From assembly GCA_963422465.1 (NCBI GenBank), contig OY730172.1:124001-188000 (forward strand): a stretch of 64,000 bases of DNA, in the 5' to 3' direction. Origin of the DNA: Lichina pygmaea. Lineage: Eukaryota; Ascomycota; Lichinomycetes; Lichinales; Lichinaceae. Of the stretch, positions 22,301 through 32,504 are shown piece by piece; within the stretch, counting starts at the first letter, position 1; the number at the start of each line of letters is the position of its first letter. The notes under the pieces are model-generated. The model was not told the origin of the DNA. It saw only the letters and a program-made list of their open reading frames with translations, and searched no databases. A program made the position numbers and the translations under genes.

Positions 22301-22977
22301 AAGGGTTCTCGGGAGACCGAGGTGGCCGTGATCCGTGTCCGCGGCCGAACGAAGATGCGAGATTATGGATGGGATGACGTCGGGCCTTCGACCGTTAGAA
22401 AGATGAGCCGAACGGTTGTGAAGGAAATATCAGAATACCATTCGTTCGGGTATTCGAATCTGACCACCTTGGAGATGATCAAGGCATTCTGGAGCGCAAG
22501 TCTGCGTTCGGCCTCGTTGATGCCGCTCGGCAGCAGCCTGCTCCGGATATCGGACTTTTCTTCCTTTCTGATGACCCTGGTTTGATGTCAGATCGGCCGA
22601 CCGTGTCCAGACGTATGGCTTCGTCGTCTCTAAGCTCACCGAGTGGCCGTCTTTCTCCAGTACTTGTCGATTCCATTCTTCAGCTGGATCACGGCCAGAT
22701 ACCGAATGTCTAATGGCAGACTTTGGTCAACAAAGAGGTCCTGTAGTCCAAGGTTGTCAGGTAAGCTGAGATAGACGATGAATGCTCGACTGACCTGGAG
22801 AAGGTGGTGGTATCGCGGCTCAGTCTCCCAGTTGTACAGCTGCTGCGTTGCTGACTGGACCTGCTGCCGATCTGACGAAGCTGCCGAGGCTAACGTCGAG
22901 AAGAGCGTTTGGAGGCTTAAGGGATTAGCAGCTGCTGGAAGCTCAACCGCGGTATCCATCGCCGCAGGCCCGTTCAC
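19354..22977 (-). CDS. Importin beta-family nuclear transport receptor Kap120 (importin-11 type)
   Basis: Eight exons on the minus strand: 22977-22640, 22576-22439, 22385-21340, 21285-20813, 20755-20567, 20501-19723, 19661-19586, 19521-19354. All phases agree and give 1,068 residues, the usual size for Kap120. The N-terminus has the importin-beta N-terminal domain (residues about 40-113, QQLYNWETEPRYHHLLQ and IRYLAVIQLKNGIDKYWRK). HEAT-type helical repeats follow, and the protein ends DVIRNFGKLGVV, close to known fungal Kap120 ends. Kap120 binds Ran-GTP and carries cargo such as ribosome assembly factors through nuclear pores. Introns are 53-65 bp with CTAAC or CTGAC branch sites; exon 7 has the weaker donor GTGCGA. 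The start at 22977 is 484 bp from the start of PEX2 on the other strand, so the two share a divergent promoter region. Confidence 0.95.
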
Positions 22978-23461
22978 GGCTCCTCATGGGCGAGTGAACT
23001 CTGTGCGAAATCGAAAGAGACAAGACATCTGTACGAGTATGAAGTGCAGATATTGAGCGTGAGCCCAACGCAGATGGCCCGGGCTAACATCAGCACTTAT
23101 GAACGAGTCCCGGTCAAGCAGGAGCAGATGACATAACTGATGCCTCCGGCGGTTGCCGGCCGGAGCTCCGAGGGCCGAGCTTGTGCGCGATGATGGCTCG
23201 GTTTTGTTGCTTCACGCTAGAGAAACGCGGTTGGCGTAAGGTCAGGTTCTGCAGTCTAGGTAAGTGCTTATCCACAGGCTTTCTGGACATTCCGGTCATC
23301 TCGACCGTACTTCGAACGATCAGCTCGGCGACGGCTGACTCGAACGGACCGAAGCTCTGTTGACATTCTAGCTTCGATCGACGCGAACCGCCCAGGGAGG
23401 TCATGGCGGCAGCATCCTCTCTTGCTTAACCCGCCCTTCAACACCCTCCGTATACTCTGGA
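22978..23461. promoter_or_regulatory. Divergent intergenic region between KAP120 and PEX2
   Basis: 484 bp between two start codons facing away from each other; it must hold both promoters. No clear TATA box seen. A 96-codon open frame on the minus strand (23404-23114) has no recognisable features and is not called. Confidence 0.5.
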
Positions 23462-24931
23462 ATGATCGCGGACGCCATGAGTCTGGCAGAGTTCCAGCTG
23501 GCCCAGCAACGCATTGCTGCACGCCGTGGAGGGCGAGATGTCCGGGCTCAAAAACAGCAGGGCAACCAGTCGGGCCCGTCCCTCGAACGCAAGGATGGAG
23601 CGTTGCCCTTTTCGTTGTCCCACTTCGGGAGGGCAGCCTCGTCGTCCTGGGGCAGCGTCCGGGGCAGAGAGGGCACGAGACCGGCGTTTCGCGTTGGTCA
23701 AGTGGATGCCGAACTGTTGGATGAGGAGCTGCTCGAATTGCTCAAGGGCCAGGTTGGCGAGGGCCTCAAGTATTTCAACGTGGGTTGTCGCCGCCACTCT
23801 GATGCCGCGTCGTCGGATCTGTGAGCTCACCATGCTTGTTAGTCTCATGTCAAGGACGAATGGGCACCGGAAGTTGCCCTCGCGTTGCGCGCTGTGGTCT
23901 ACAAGCTGTCGATGTGGGACCACAATACTACTTACGGCGCCGCGCTGCAGAATCTCAGATACGGGGATTCTCGCAGAAACAGCGTTGTCTACGCCGCACC
24001 GTCCCGGTGGCAGAAGGGTCTTTACGGCATATTCGCCGTTGGGGGCCGATACGCCTGGACGAAGTGGGAGCAGTGGCTCTCTGGCCGGGAAAGTGGGGTC
24101 AGCGAGGTACGTCGGTGACTGATGCACTGAAGTCGTGCAGTTCGACTGACAGATTCTTAGCTCTCGTCGACCACCAGAATACTGTCCAGAGCAACGTCTC
24201 TGATGGCTTTGGCGCACTCGGTTGCCGCCTTCTTGTCCTTTATGGTCTTTCTTGTGAACGGCAAGTATCGCACTCTTCTAGATCGGCTCCTCCGTCTACG
24301 GCTCGCGCCGGTGACTAGTCAGCTACGTCACGAGGTATCCTTCGACTACATGAACCGGCAGCTGGTCTGGCACGCATTTACCGAGTTTCTATTGTTCATG
24401 CTGCCTCTCGTCGGCATCAATCGATGGCGGCGGTGGCTATCCAAAGCCTTCGCGCGACTGCGATCGTTGCTCAAGCCGGGTGGCGGCCAAGTCCAGCATG
24501 AGAAGGAGCCGAGCGGGCAACTCTCCTTTTTGCCAGAGCGGACTTGCGCCATCTGTTACGAGAGCCAGAATCCTTCGTCAATGTCCGAGGCGGAGGTCTT
24601 GGCCAGGTCAGGAACCCACGGTGGCGTCTCGGGCTCGGCGCTGACCGACATCACCAACCCCTACGAGGCCATTCCTTGCGACTGTGTCTACTGCTTTGTA
24701 TGTCTCGCACAGTCGATCGAGTCCGAACAGGGCTATGGATGGACTTGCTTGAGATGCGCAACGATCGTCAAGGAATGCAGGCCTTGGAGCGGCGACGTGC
24801 TCGAGAACGGCAGCGACGTCCACGACGAGGAAGAGCCGGCTGAGCACGGCCACGAGCGTGGGTTGCACGGCGGTCATCTGCACATGACCGAGATTGATCC
24901 TCAGCCTGAGCCAGACACGCAGTTTGGATGA
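23462..24931 (+). CDS. Peroxisomal RING-type E3 ubiquitin ligase component Pex2
   Basis: Three exons, 23462-23779, 23855-24106 and 24161-24931, encode 446 residues. The first intron (75 bp, GTGGGT...TCAAG) joins GLKYFN to DEWAPEVALALRAVVYKLS; the second (54 bp) joins SGVSE to LSSTTRILS. Conserved Pex2 features include FRVGQVDAELLDEELLELLK, LWDHNATYGAALQNLRY-type sequence, and GRYAWTKWEQWL. A C-terminal RING domain spans residues about 319-389 (CAICYE ... CDCVYCFVCL ... WTCLRC). Membrane-spanning segments lie between (for example FLSFMVFLVNG and FLLFMLPLVG). Pex2 works with Pex10 and Pex12 in the peroxisome membrane to ubiquitinate Pex5 so that the receptor can be recycled. A start at 23477 is also possible. 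Divergent from KAP120. Confidence 0.95.
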
Positions 24932-25739
24932 ATGGAATCGATCGATACGAGCCGAGGTACCGGCAGCAGACCCGAGTCTGTTCGGTGCATCTTTATCGGA
25001 GCATCGAATCCTGATTCCAGCGTCGAGTAGACGACTCCATGTCAATTCGCGGGGGCCGATGGCCAGCCTGGCCACAAGCCGATTGAGCAGACCCGAGACT
25101 TGCTCTGAGAACCGGGGCTGTCTGTCCCTGGCCGGCCAGTCTCCTCACAACCTAGTCGGGGGAAGTCAAGACTTGAACGAGAGCGTCCGGGCCAAGATGA
25201 CACCCTCACCAACATCCGTTCGACCTGGCAAACCCAAGCGACTCGGGTCAAGCTCTAGACACATTTCTCGGTCCGGAGGCTAATCTCAGGTCGAGGAAAG
25301 GATACCACTACCAGCAGCTGCCCTGCGCTTGTCGAGACCTCTCAGCTTTTGTCAAGTCCTCGACGCAACTCTGCATTGCGCGCGCAACGACGACGACAAG
25401 AGCTTGTTTCACGACGTCCAAGTGAGGTCACTCGTGATACGACCGGTGATGTTCTCATACCGGCCTGTGAGAGAAGACGCTTACAGCAGAGCACTTGTGC
25501 GGCGGCGTTGGAGATGGCATCCCCAAGGACATCTCCAAGGAGGTCATCAAGGATGTCTCCCGTGCACGCGTTGTTGTGGATGCTGCCATTGCTGCTGTCG
25601 TCGTCGACGATGTTGTGGATGATGCTTTGAGGCAGGCGCTGGCAGGTAGGGCCAGATCGGGGGGGGGGGGGGGGTGCCCGAGCCCGGCGCCCTGAGGTCC
25701 TGAAGCCCCGGAGCTCCGAAGCTCCAGGGAGGGCGAAGA
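24932..25739. other. Intergenic region, ends in a G16 run
   Basis: 3' flank of PEX2. A short Val/Asp/Ala-rich open stretch at about 25495-25640 has no recognised relatives. G-run at 25659-25674. Confidence 0.5.
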
Positions 25740-25972
25740 GGGGTTATCATTGCTATTCTTATATACAAGCTATAATTCAATCTAGCAATCAAACTCCACC
25801 ATTCCCACTCCAACATCTAGTGATTTTTCTTCCCCAGACACTACAAGATTCCTTATGTTTACATTTCCTGGTCACTCCCCCCCCCCCCCGTCTTCAGTTT
25901 TTATTTCCTTCAAAAGATTTTTCTGAAGATTTTTCACTATCGGCTAGATTATCTGCATCGCTGTAAAGCTAC
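25740..25972 (+). repeat. Dispersed repeat, copy 1 (interrupted by element D)
   Basis: About 230 bp alignable with 51500-51717 (shared CACTACAAGATT, GTCACTCCC, GTCTTCAGT and AGATCTGCATGGCTG-like blocks in the same order). The similarity continues for a few bases beyond element D at 28462. The nature of the repeat is unknown, and both copies are non-coding. Confidence 0.7.
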
Positions 25973-25974
25973 TA

Positions 25975-26147
25975 CCCGTGCCTTGGAGGTACTTCGTACC
26001 TCCCCTCCCCTCGCTAGCTCGGTCGGGACACCCTTACTCCGTAAGGGTGTCCGACAGTGCAACGGTGTGGACAGTGCAACGGTCCCCACACAAAATTGAA
26101 GTAAATTGGCATCGGCCACCTTCAAATCACCATAACTTCTCAACAAC
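25975..26147 (+). repeat. Left terminal inverted repeat of element D with two hairpins and paired direct repeats
   Basis: Hairpin 1 at 25985-26003, hairpin 2 at 26026-26052 (12 bp stem, 3-base loop), direct repeats at 26053-26066 and 26070-26083. It ends at the transposase start codon. In pogo and related IR/DR elements, internal repeats of this sort are transposase binding sites; that role is inferred here. Confidence 0.85.
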
Positions 26148-28095
26148 ATGCCCAAATCGTACGCTGAAGTTGAGGATCGGATCCAGGAAGCTCTTGGATC
26201 AATTCTTCCTGACACGGAAGTTTCAATTCCAGAATTAGCTGCTAGATTCAACATTCCTGCGCGACGCCTCGAAAATTGCTTAAAGGGAACTCCGTCTCGA
26301 AATACCCAGGTTCCAGCCAGCAGGAAGCTCTCTCCAGCTGAGGAAGTTGCTGTCTGTCGTTATATTGACAGACTTGATCAGCTAGGATTATGTGTTAGAC
26401 CACCAATGTTACGTAACTGTGCCAATGTCATTCTAGCCCGGAACCACGACGGCAATAGTCCCCCACCTACTGTCAGCTCTCGATGGTCTCAGAGATTCCT
26501 GGATCGCCATCCTGAGTACTCTGTACGCAAACAGAAAGCAACAGACCCAAGACGAAAAGTTGTGAACAATGCTGAGTCAATAGAAGCATGGTTCAAGGAT
26601 TTCCATGCCATGTACCTGGAAAAGAGGATCCAGTCTGGTGATTGCTGGAACATGGACAAGTCTGGATTCCAGATAGGTCTGGGAAGGAACCAGAAGATCA
26701 TCACCAAGGACATTTGTCGCCAATCCTATATTGGAAGTTCCAGTAATCGTGAGCTAGTTACGGTTGTTGAGGCTATCAGTGGTGGAGGAAAAGTAATCCC
26801 CCCACAGGTGAGTAGATGATAAGCAATCCAAAAATACTCAATAGATAGTAATGAAATTGTCTATATCTAGGTTATCTTATCAGGAAAAATCCATCAGGAG
26901 TGGTGGTACACTCGTACAAGCCTTGAAGACAACGCCCTTGTCTCTGTGTCGGAAAGTGGTTTCTCAAATGATCAGCTCAGCTATGAGTGGATCAAGCACT
27001 TTGAGGAACACAATGCCAAGTCCCAGACTGGTGCTTATCGACTTGTGTTGCTTGATGGCTACGGGTCCCACTGCATGTATGAGTTCCTGGACCACTGTGA
27101 GAAGAACAAGATTGTACTGTTCTGTCTCCTACCTCATGCCACCCATCTTCTCCAGCCTCTGGACGTTGTTTTTTTCCAGCCCTATAAGCATTGGCATGCT
27201 GAGGCTGTTGACACTGCTGCTTGTACAGGGTGTGGACTTCAACAAGCTGGAATTCCTCGAAGCTCTAGGATCAATTCACCAGAAAGCATTGAAGCCATCA
27301 ACTATTCTTTCTGCGTTCAGGGAGACTGGTCTTATCCCATACAGGTCTAAGAAGGTGGTTGACAGACTACGAGAAAAAAAGGAGGAAAGACAAAAAGATA
27401 CAGAACTTCGACGGCCGGCCACCCCTCCTGTACAGCCACAGGCTATCAAGCCAATGTTCACAACACCTCTCACGATTCAAACATTCAAACAGCGGCTTAG
27501 CAATTACATAGACCCAGAAACACCAGCGTACCCCGAGGACTTACGCAAAATTGCCAAAGCGACTATTACCTGGGCGACAGAGAACATCATTCTCAAAGAT
27601 GAACTGAGGTATACAAAGGCAGCAGAAGTTGCTTGAAGCACGCGCCAGAGGCCAAGCCGGCGACAAGTTCAGAACAGGGGCTCTATTAGCTCTGGTGCAG
27701 CCCGGGTGGTGGCGGAAAAACAACGAATTGAGGAGGAAAAGTGCGTGGAACATGCTCGAATACGTGACGCAAAGAAGGCTGAAAAAGCAGTAGTGGCAAA
27801 AGCAAAGGAGGAAGCAAAGGCAGTGAAAGATGCAGAGAAAGCAGCAGCAGCTAAAGTGAAAGAGGACGCAAAGATAGCAAAGGAGATGGCAAAGGAAGCA
27901 AAGAAAGTAATAATGGCAGGGCATGGTGGGGCAGTAGTGGGGCATGGTGGGGCAACGTTTGTGGAGCTGGCGACAGAACAGCAAGCAACAGTGGAGCCAG
28001 TGATGGTGGTGCCAGCAATCTCCCCAGGCTCTCAACAACGCCACGAATTCCCAGAGGAGGTGACACCTTGGGTACTGATAGAACATCTGATCTAG
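26148..28095 (+). pseudogene. Fot/pogo transposase of element D, one frameshift and one stop
   Basis: The frame opens MPKSYAEVEDRIQ. It has a helix-turn-helix and CENP-B-like region (residues about 20-135, with RWSQRFLDRHPEYS), then the first catalytic Asp in CWNMDKSGFQ. A probable intron follows (GTGAGT after 26807, ending TATATCTAG at 26870). The second motif is VLLDGYGSH and the third LQPLDVVFFQPYKHWH, so the DDD triad is present. Near 27230 the frame shifts by one base and continues as VDFNKLEFLEALGSI with the typical pogo AFRETGLIPY motif. A TGA at 27634-27636 then precedes the Ala/Lys/Glu-rich tail, which stays in that frame to 28095. Recently active in appearance but not coding for a full protein. 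Confidence 0.9.
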
Positions 28096-28309
28096 AATCA
28101 GATAGGCTCATAAAATCTACAGTTTTATCGCTTTGTTGTAAAGTTATTAACCTTGTAAACTTGATCTGTCAAGGATCTGTTATTCGGGTTGTAACTACGA
28201 TAGTTTCTCAGCTTTGCTATAAAATTCACAAGAGCTCTAAAACTTCAGAGATTGTACTTGAGAGGTAGAGGAATCTAATGAGCAAATCAGATTTTAATTT
28301 AGTCATTGC

Positions 28310-28461
28310 GTTGTGAAGTTATAGAACTGCGAAGCTGATTTTGTGGAATGTGACCGTTGCACTGTCCACACCGTTGCACTGTCGGACACCCTTACGGAGT
28401 AAGGGTGTCCCGACCGAGCTAGTGAGGGGAGGGGAGGTACGAAGTACCTCCAAGGCACGGG
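28310..28461 (-). repeat. Right terminal inverted repeat of element D
   Basis: Mirror of the left end: direct repeats near 28360-28383, hairpin 2 at about 28384-28411, hairpin 1 at about 28434-28451, tip GGCACGGG. Confidence 0.85.
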
Positions 28462-28463
28462 TA

Positions 28464-29304
28464 GCAGTGTAAAAAAAATCAAATAACATCAAGATATGCA
28501 AGCCCATGTCGTGTCTATTGTTCCAACAAAAGTCCAATCATGACCCTGCCTCCACTTTTTCACGGACTACTGTGTACTAGAGAGCTTTGGCTCGCTGGCC
28601 GGCACTGACTTGTCTCACTGCATGGTGTTTCTCCCCTGCTCGGTCCCTGACGGCTGGTGTTGTGCTCTGGATGCAATCGCGGCGCCTCATGCTTTGCGGT
28701 CGGAGGCGCTGCACGATAGGTAGACGGTGCCATAGGCGGCACTATTGGTGGTGCCATAGGTGATACCGTGGATGATACCATAGGTGGGTGGTGCTACAAG
28801 GAAGTACTGTGGTAGATATCCAAGCTTTCTTACTCTGTGGATGGACTACCACAAGGGAGAGGAAGAGGAAGAAAAAGGAGGAGAAGAAGGAGAAGAAGGA
28901 GAAAGAAAGGAAGATGCAAGAATGAGGAGGAAGAAGATGGACAGGCAAACGGCCATCTTTCCTCTCCACGACAAGACACCAAACAAAGCAGACGGTGTGT
29001 GTGTGTACACGCGCGCGAGAAAGAGACTGATCACCGCCACTCGACATCTCTTACAATCACACACACATGAAAGTGGCATCGTCAATGGCAGAAGAGACTG
29101 AACAGGCAGAAAGTAGAATCAACAAACCCCATCCTGCCCCCCCCCCCCCCTTGAATACTGAAATACTCACAGATACATATCCTTGTTGGGTTCAAGTGAA
29201 TGATGATGAAAAGTTGGAAAGATTTGTGTGCGTGTGAGTGGGTAGTTGGTGGATTTGGGAAGGAAGGGAGGGAGAGAGAGGGAGAGAGGGAGAGAGAGAA
29301 AGAC
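28464..29304. other. Low-complexity intergenic region
   Basis: Purine-rich GAGGAAGA-type stretch at 28855-28945, a short GT/GC alternating run near 28995-29015, a C-run at 29140-29150 and GA repeats at 29265-29300. No gene recognised; the right part is the 3' flank of the DUF1772 gene. Confidence 0.6.
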
Positions 29305-30010
29305 TCATATCGTTGCCCACAAGCCCACGGCTGCGCCGAGCAACGGAAACACACTCCTCCCTAGATTCAACATGCCCCAGCTATCGACGAGCTGTTTGGC
29401 GCTGGTGTCGCTGATCGAGACGTCGGAACCGGCCGTCTGAGGATCGGTGGCGGCGGCAGGCTCGCGTTCCTTGTCGTCCGTCGACGCGGCCGTCGCGGCG
29501 AAGCCGGCCTCGTTCGAATGGCCGGTCAGCCTCGCGTTGACGTCGCGCATGACGACGAGGGTGTAGGGAACGATGGCGAGGGCGCTCAGCCCGGCGACGA
29601 GGTAGAGCGGCCACGTGGGGCGCGGCGAGGGAAGGACGGCGTGGTAGTGCCGGTACGAGAGGTACAGGAAGTTGGCGAGCGCGAACCCAGCGAGCGGAGG
29701 CGCGGTGACCTTGCCGCGCTCGTACACGACCCGCCACTGCTGCACCATGACCGATGCCGGGGCTCGCAGCAGACCCGGCACGGTCATGTAGGAGATGCCG
29801 GCGATGGAACCTGCATCGCCGTCGAAGGCGTTACCTCGCGTCGCCTCCGGTCAAGGGGGGGGGGCAGCTGAATCGGGTCCGCAGGACGAAGACACGCGGG
29901 TCACGGTCGAGCTGGGCCAAGACGCCGGACCGGACCGTACCTGACAGGAAAGCCGCGGTCGTGATGCCCAAGGCCTGGGTAATCTTGATCGACGTCGGCA
30001 CTTCGTCCAT
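29305..30010 (-). CDS. DUF1772 (anthrone oxygenase-like) small membrane protein
   Basis: Two exons on the minus strand, 30010-29941 and 29810-29305, encode 191 residues. The 130 bp intron (GTACGG...GATGCAG) contains a C-run on the coding strand; splicing joins ITTAAFLS to GSIAGISYMTVPGLL. Sequence features of the DUF1772/anthrone-oxygenase-like family are ALGITTAAFLSG at the N-terminus, LLRAP..MVQQWRVVYERGK and GFALANFLYLSY, then a variable loop and the C-terminal hydrophobic helix (SVFPLLGAAVGLWATI). Four membrane segments are expected. Some family members oxidise anthrones in polyketide pathways, but most are uncharacterised, and there is no polyketide cluster here, so no reaction is proposed. 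Confidence 0.85.
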
Positions 30011-31171
30011 GGCGGCGGCGCTAGTAGTAGCGGTGGGATCTCACTGCGAAGACGCGTTCGTCTCGGCTATGATACCGGTACGGGTAGTCGCAGGGTTGTA
30101 TCGACGGTACCGTATGAAGCGCAAGCTGAAAGAAGAAAGAGCCCAGCTCGACGGCACAGTCCTCGTTCTGGAACCTGCACGATGCCGGCGTCTTGGGGGG
30201 GGGGGGGGGGGGGGGGATTAGAACACGCCGTTCCCGCGTGGAGGTTCATGCGCCGCGGAACAGACGGTCGATGACTAATCCTCGAGAGACCTGCCCCGCT
30301 ACGATACGTACCATAGCCCACCACGCCCACGTGGCACCGCGTTTCGAAAGGTACCGTAATTACCGAGTACCGATCCCCGACCAGCCCTGTGACCGAGGAG
30401 GTGGGACACGATGCAGGCGTTTCAGATCTGGAAACCGCGCCGCGGACGCACGCGGCCTCGATCCGCAGCCGATGAGCCCTATCTCGTAGATCTAGGGGGG
30501 GGGGGGGGGGGGGCACATCTCGCCGTTGCAGGCCGGTGAGTCCCTTCCGTATCATACCGTAGGCAGCATATTGGCTGCTCTGCACCTGCGGGCCCACCGG
30601 TCGATCTCGATCCGGCCAGCATCGCCACCGGCATCATCTTCCAAAACGCTCGGACGACGATGGAGAGTGCGGGCTACAGCCTCGGTTCGACACCTCTTAC
30701 GCGCCGCAGTCCCAAATCTCACACTCTTCTCCTGCCACGCATCCATGCACGCGGCAGACACACGTGCCGGGGGCACAGAGCACACCTCGGACGAAGCTAC
30801 CGAGCTCTTTCTCTCCATCTCGCCGTGAGTCCCTCGACGGCCCGTCCGAGGCTGTTGTCTGATCTATCCTCCAGGGAACGGCTGAGACGGATCTGCCTAC
30901 CGTCGACGATGTATCAGAGTATATTAGGAAATCCGAGCGGAGCTAGTCCGTTTCGAACGCGCGGGAATCCATCGCTCGACGGCGCCGGGACCAGTCAGCG
31001 CCACGAGGAGCGCTTCGGCAGCCATCTGCGGGAGTGGCATCGATCATCGTCCATCCTTCTCCTTGGCTTTCTTTCTCGCATCCACCATCCGTCTCTTCAA
31101 ACAGCCGCAGCGGTTTGGGGGGGGGGGGGTCTCTCGTTCGACGGAAATAGCATACCTAGTGAGGCTTGCTA
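30011..31171. other. Intergenic with long poly-G runs
   Basis: G-runs at 30195-30216, 30495-30513 and about 31118-31128. No gene recognised; open frames here are unsupported by motifs. Confidence 0.55.
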
Positions 31172-31313
31172 CAGTGGGGGTCCGTAAGAGTTAGAAAAAG
31201 GGTTCTTGCAACTTTTGTCTTTTCTTGATTGTTGCCAGTTAATCTGTTGACGTACAGGAAGCTGCTGCTAAAGTTATGAGACAAGTTTTTCTAACACTTA
31301 CAGACCTCCACTG
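31172..31313. mobile_element. Tc1/mariner-type MITE F, copy 1
   Basis: 142 bp, flanked by TA on both sides (31170-31171 and 31314-31315). The ends are inverted: CAGTGGGGGTCCGTAAG at the left and its approximate complement at the right. No coding capacity. The tips begin CAGT like Tc1/mariner elements but differ from those of the element at 360-1859. A second copy lies at 32354-32504. Confidence 0.85.
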
Positions 31314-31350
31314 TATCAGATACCGTACCGTACCCCACAGTACGTATGTA

Positions 31351-31975
31351 CCCGTGCCGTGGGGGGGGGGGGGGGGGTATTCCCCCCCTCCTCCCGTCCC
31401 TTCGGTACGTCCGGGACACCCCTCCACCAGGAGGGGTGTCGGACAGTTCAATGACCTGGACAGTTCAATAATCGCTAGTAAATCTGTTGATAGTCACCAA
31501 TTTTAAACCACTACGACTCCACCACAACATGGCCAAATCTTACAAGGAAGCTGAGGCTCGCATCACAGAAGGGGTGGATTCCATCTCTGACTGTAAAAAT
31601 GCTATCACCATACCAAAGTTAGGCAGGGAATTTGATGTCCCAGTACGTAACGTACAGCGACTTTAAGAGTAGAAAAAGCTCACTATTGTGAAAGAAGTGA
31701 GCTCTCTCATGAGAGGATTGAGAAGGACTACTACGTAGGCAAGTCAGACTACAATAGCTACTCAGCAACACCAGCAAAACCAGGGAGAGTCTACAGTTTA
31801 AGGATAGCACTATAAGAGTAGGGGAATCAGATGGACACATAAAAATTACTACTTGTCTATCTAGTTGTGGAATTATAGACATTGCAATTGATCCTGACAA
31901 GAAAGCGATCATTGAACTGTCCGACACCCCTCCTGGCGAAGGGGTGTCCCGGACGTACCGAAGGGACGGGAGGGG
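31351..31975 (+). mobile_element. Pogo-type element E, internally deleted
   Basis: Starts CCCGTGCC after TA (31349-31350). The right end stops short: it carries the matching hairpin (about 31922-31950) but lacks the last ~35 bp of the inverted repeat. It has the same plan as B, C and D: a first hairpin (G7-TATT-C7, 31371-31388), a second hairpin (GACACCCCTCC with a 4-base loop, 31415-31440) and two direct repeats GGACAGTTCAAT at 31441 and 31458. Only the first 45 codons of a transposase remain (31529-31666). Confidence 0.88.
31529..31666 (+). pseudogene. Truncated pogo transposase start of element E
   Basis: Opens MAKSYKEAEARI, like MPKSYAEVEDRI of element D, and runs through IPKLGREFDVPVRNVQRL, the helix-turn-helix region. 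It ends at a TAA at the deletion point; all of the catalytic domain is missing. Confidence 0.85.
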
Positions 31976-31977
31976 TA

Positions 31978-32353
31978 CCTCACCGTAGATGCCAACCGCA
32001 GTCTTCTCGGTTTAGAATGTCGCGATGGCAGACGTTCCAGTCCAAAGCAGCTTGATAAGTTTCCATCGCCTAAAATAGTTGATCTCGCGGGTTTCCGGTT
32101 CCGGCCCAATGGGCAGTAGACTCGGGCCTCCGCCGGTGGTTGTGGCCCAGCACAAGCTCCGTCGAAGACGGGAGTGTCTTCTACGGCAGGGTTGAAACCC
32201 GCCGAGCGAAAGCTCGTACTTCGTACTTCCGTACATTCGTAGCTGCTCCTTCCAGACGCCCCAGACAAAGCTGCCGCTAGAAGGCCCCCTGGGGGGGGGG
32301 ATTTCACAATAGCACTACGGTACATACAGTACGTAGATGCCTAGGCAATGCCA
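31978..32353. other. Intergenic between elements E and F copy 2
   Basis: No gene recognised. Contains an exact GTACTTCCGTAC at 32223-32234 and a short G-run at about 32290-32299. Confidence 0.5.
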
Positions 32354-32504
32354 CAGTGGGGGTCCGTAAGTGTTAGAAAAAAGTTTCTTGCGACTTTTGT
32401 CATTTCTTCGTGGTTTCCTGTAAAGTAGTGGTGATAAGAAAAACTACTGCTAAAGTTATGAGAGGACTTTTTCTATCTAACACTTACGGACCCCCCCCCC
32501 AGTG
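32354..32504. mobile_element. Tc1/mariner-type MITE F, copy 2
   Basis: About 151 bp with the same inverted ends as copy 1 (CAGTGGGGGTCCGTAAG at the left). The right end has an expanded C-run before AGTG and is followed by TA. The left flank reads CA instead of TA, so one target base has mutated. Non-coding. Confidence 0.8.

Larger units (their letters stand above)
25975..28461 (+). mobile_element. Fot/pogo DNA transposon D, full-length but decayed
   Basis: 2,487 bp, starting CCCGTGCC after TA (25973-25974) and ending GGCACGGG before TA (28462-28463). Inverted repeats of roughly 150-170 bp run from the tips to just outside the coding region. Each carries a first hairpin (GGAGGTAC-TTC-GTACCTCC, 25985-26003), a second hairpin (GGACACCCTTAC-TCC-complement, 26026-26052) and two direct repeats GACAGTGCAACGGT at 26053 and 26070. 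The transposase gene starts at 26148 and is broken (see separate entry). The paralogous sequence at 51700-51740 shows the uninterrupted target with a single TA, confirming the insertion model. Confidence 0.95.

Noticed and set aside
23114-23404. 96-codon minus-strand open frame between KAP120 and PEX2
   Set aside because: It lies in a short divergent promoter region, has no recognisable family and no clear splice-linked continuation.
25495-25640. Val/Asp/Ala-rich open stretch downstream of PEX2
   Set aside because: Short and repetitive, with no start context or motif; it may be chance in GC-rich DNA.
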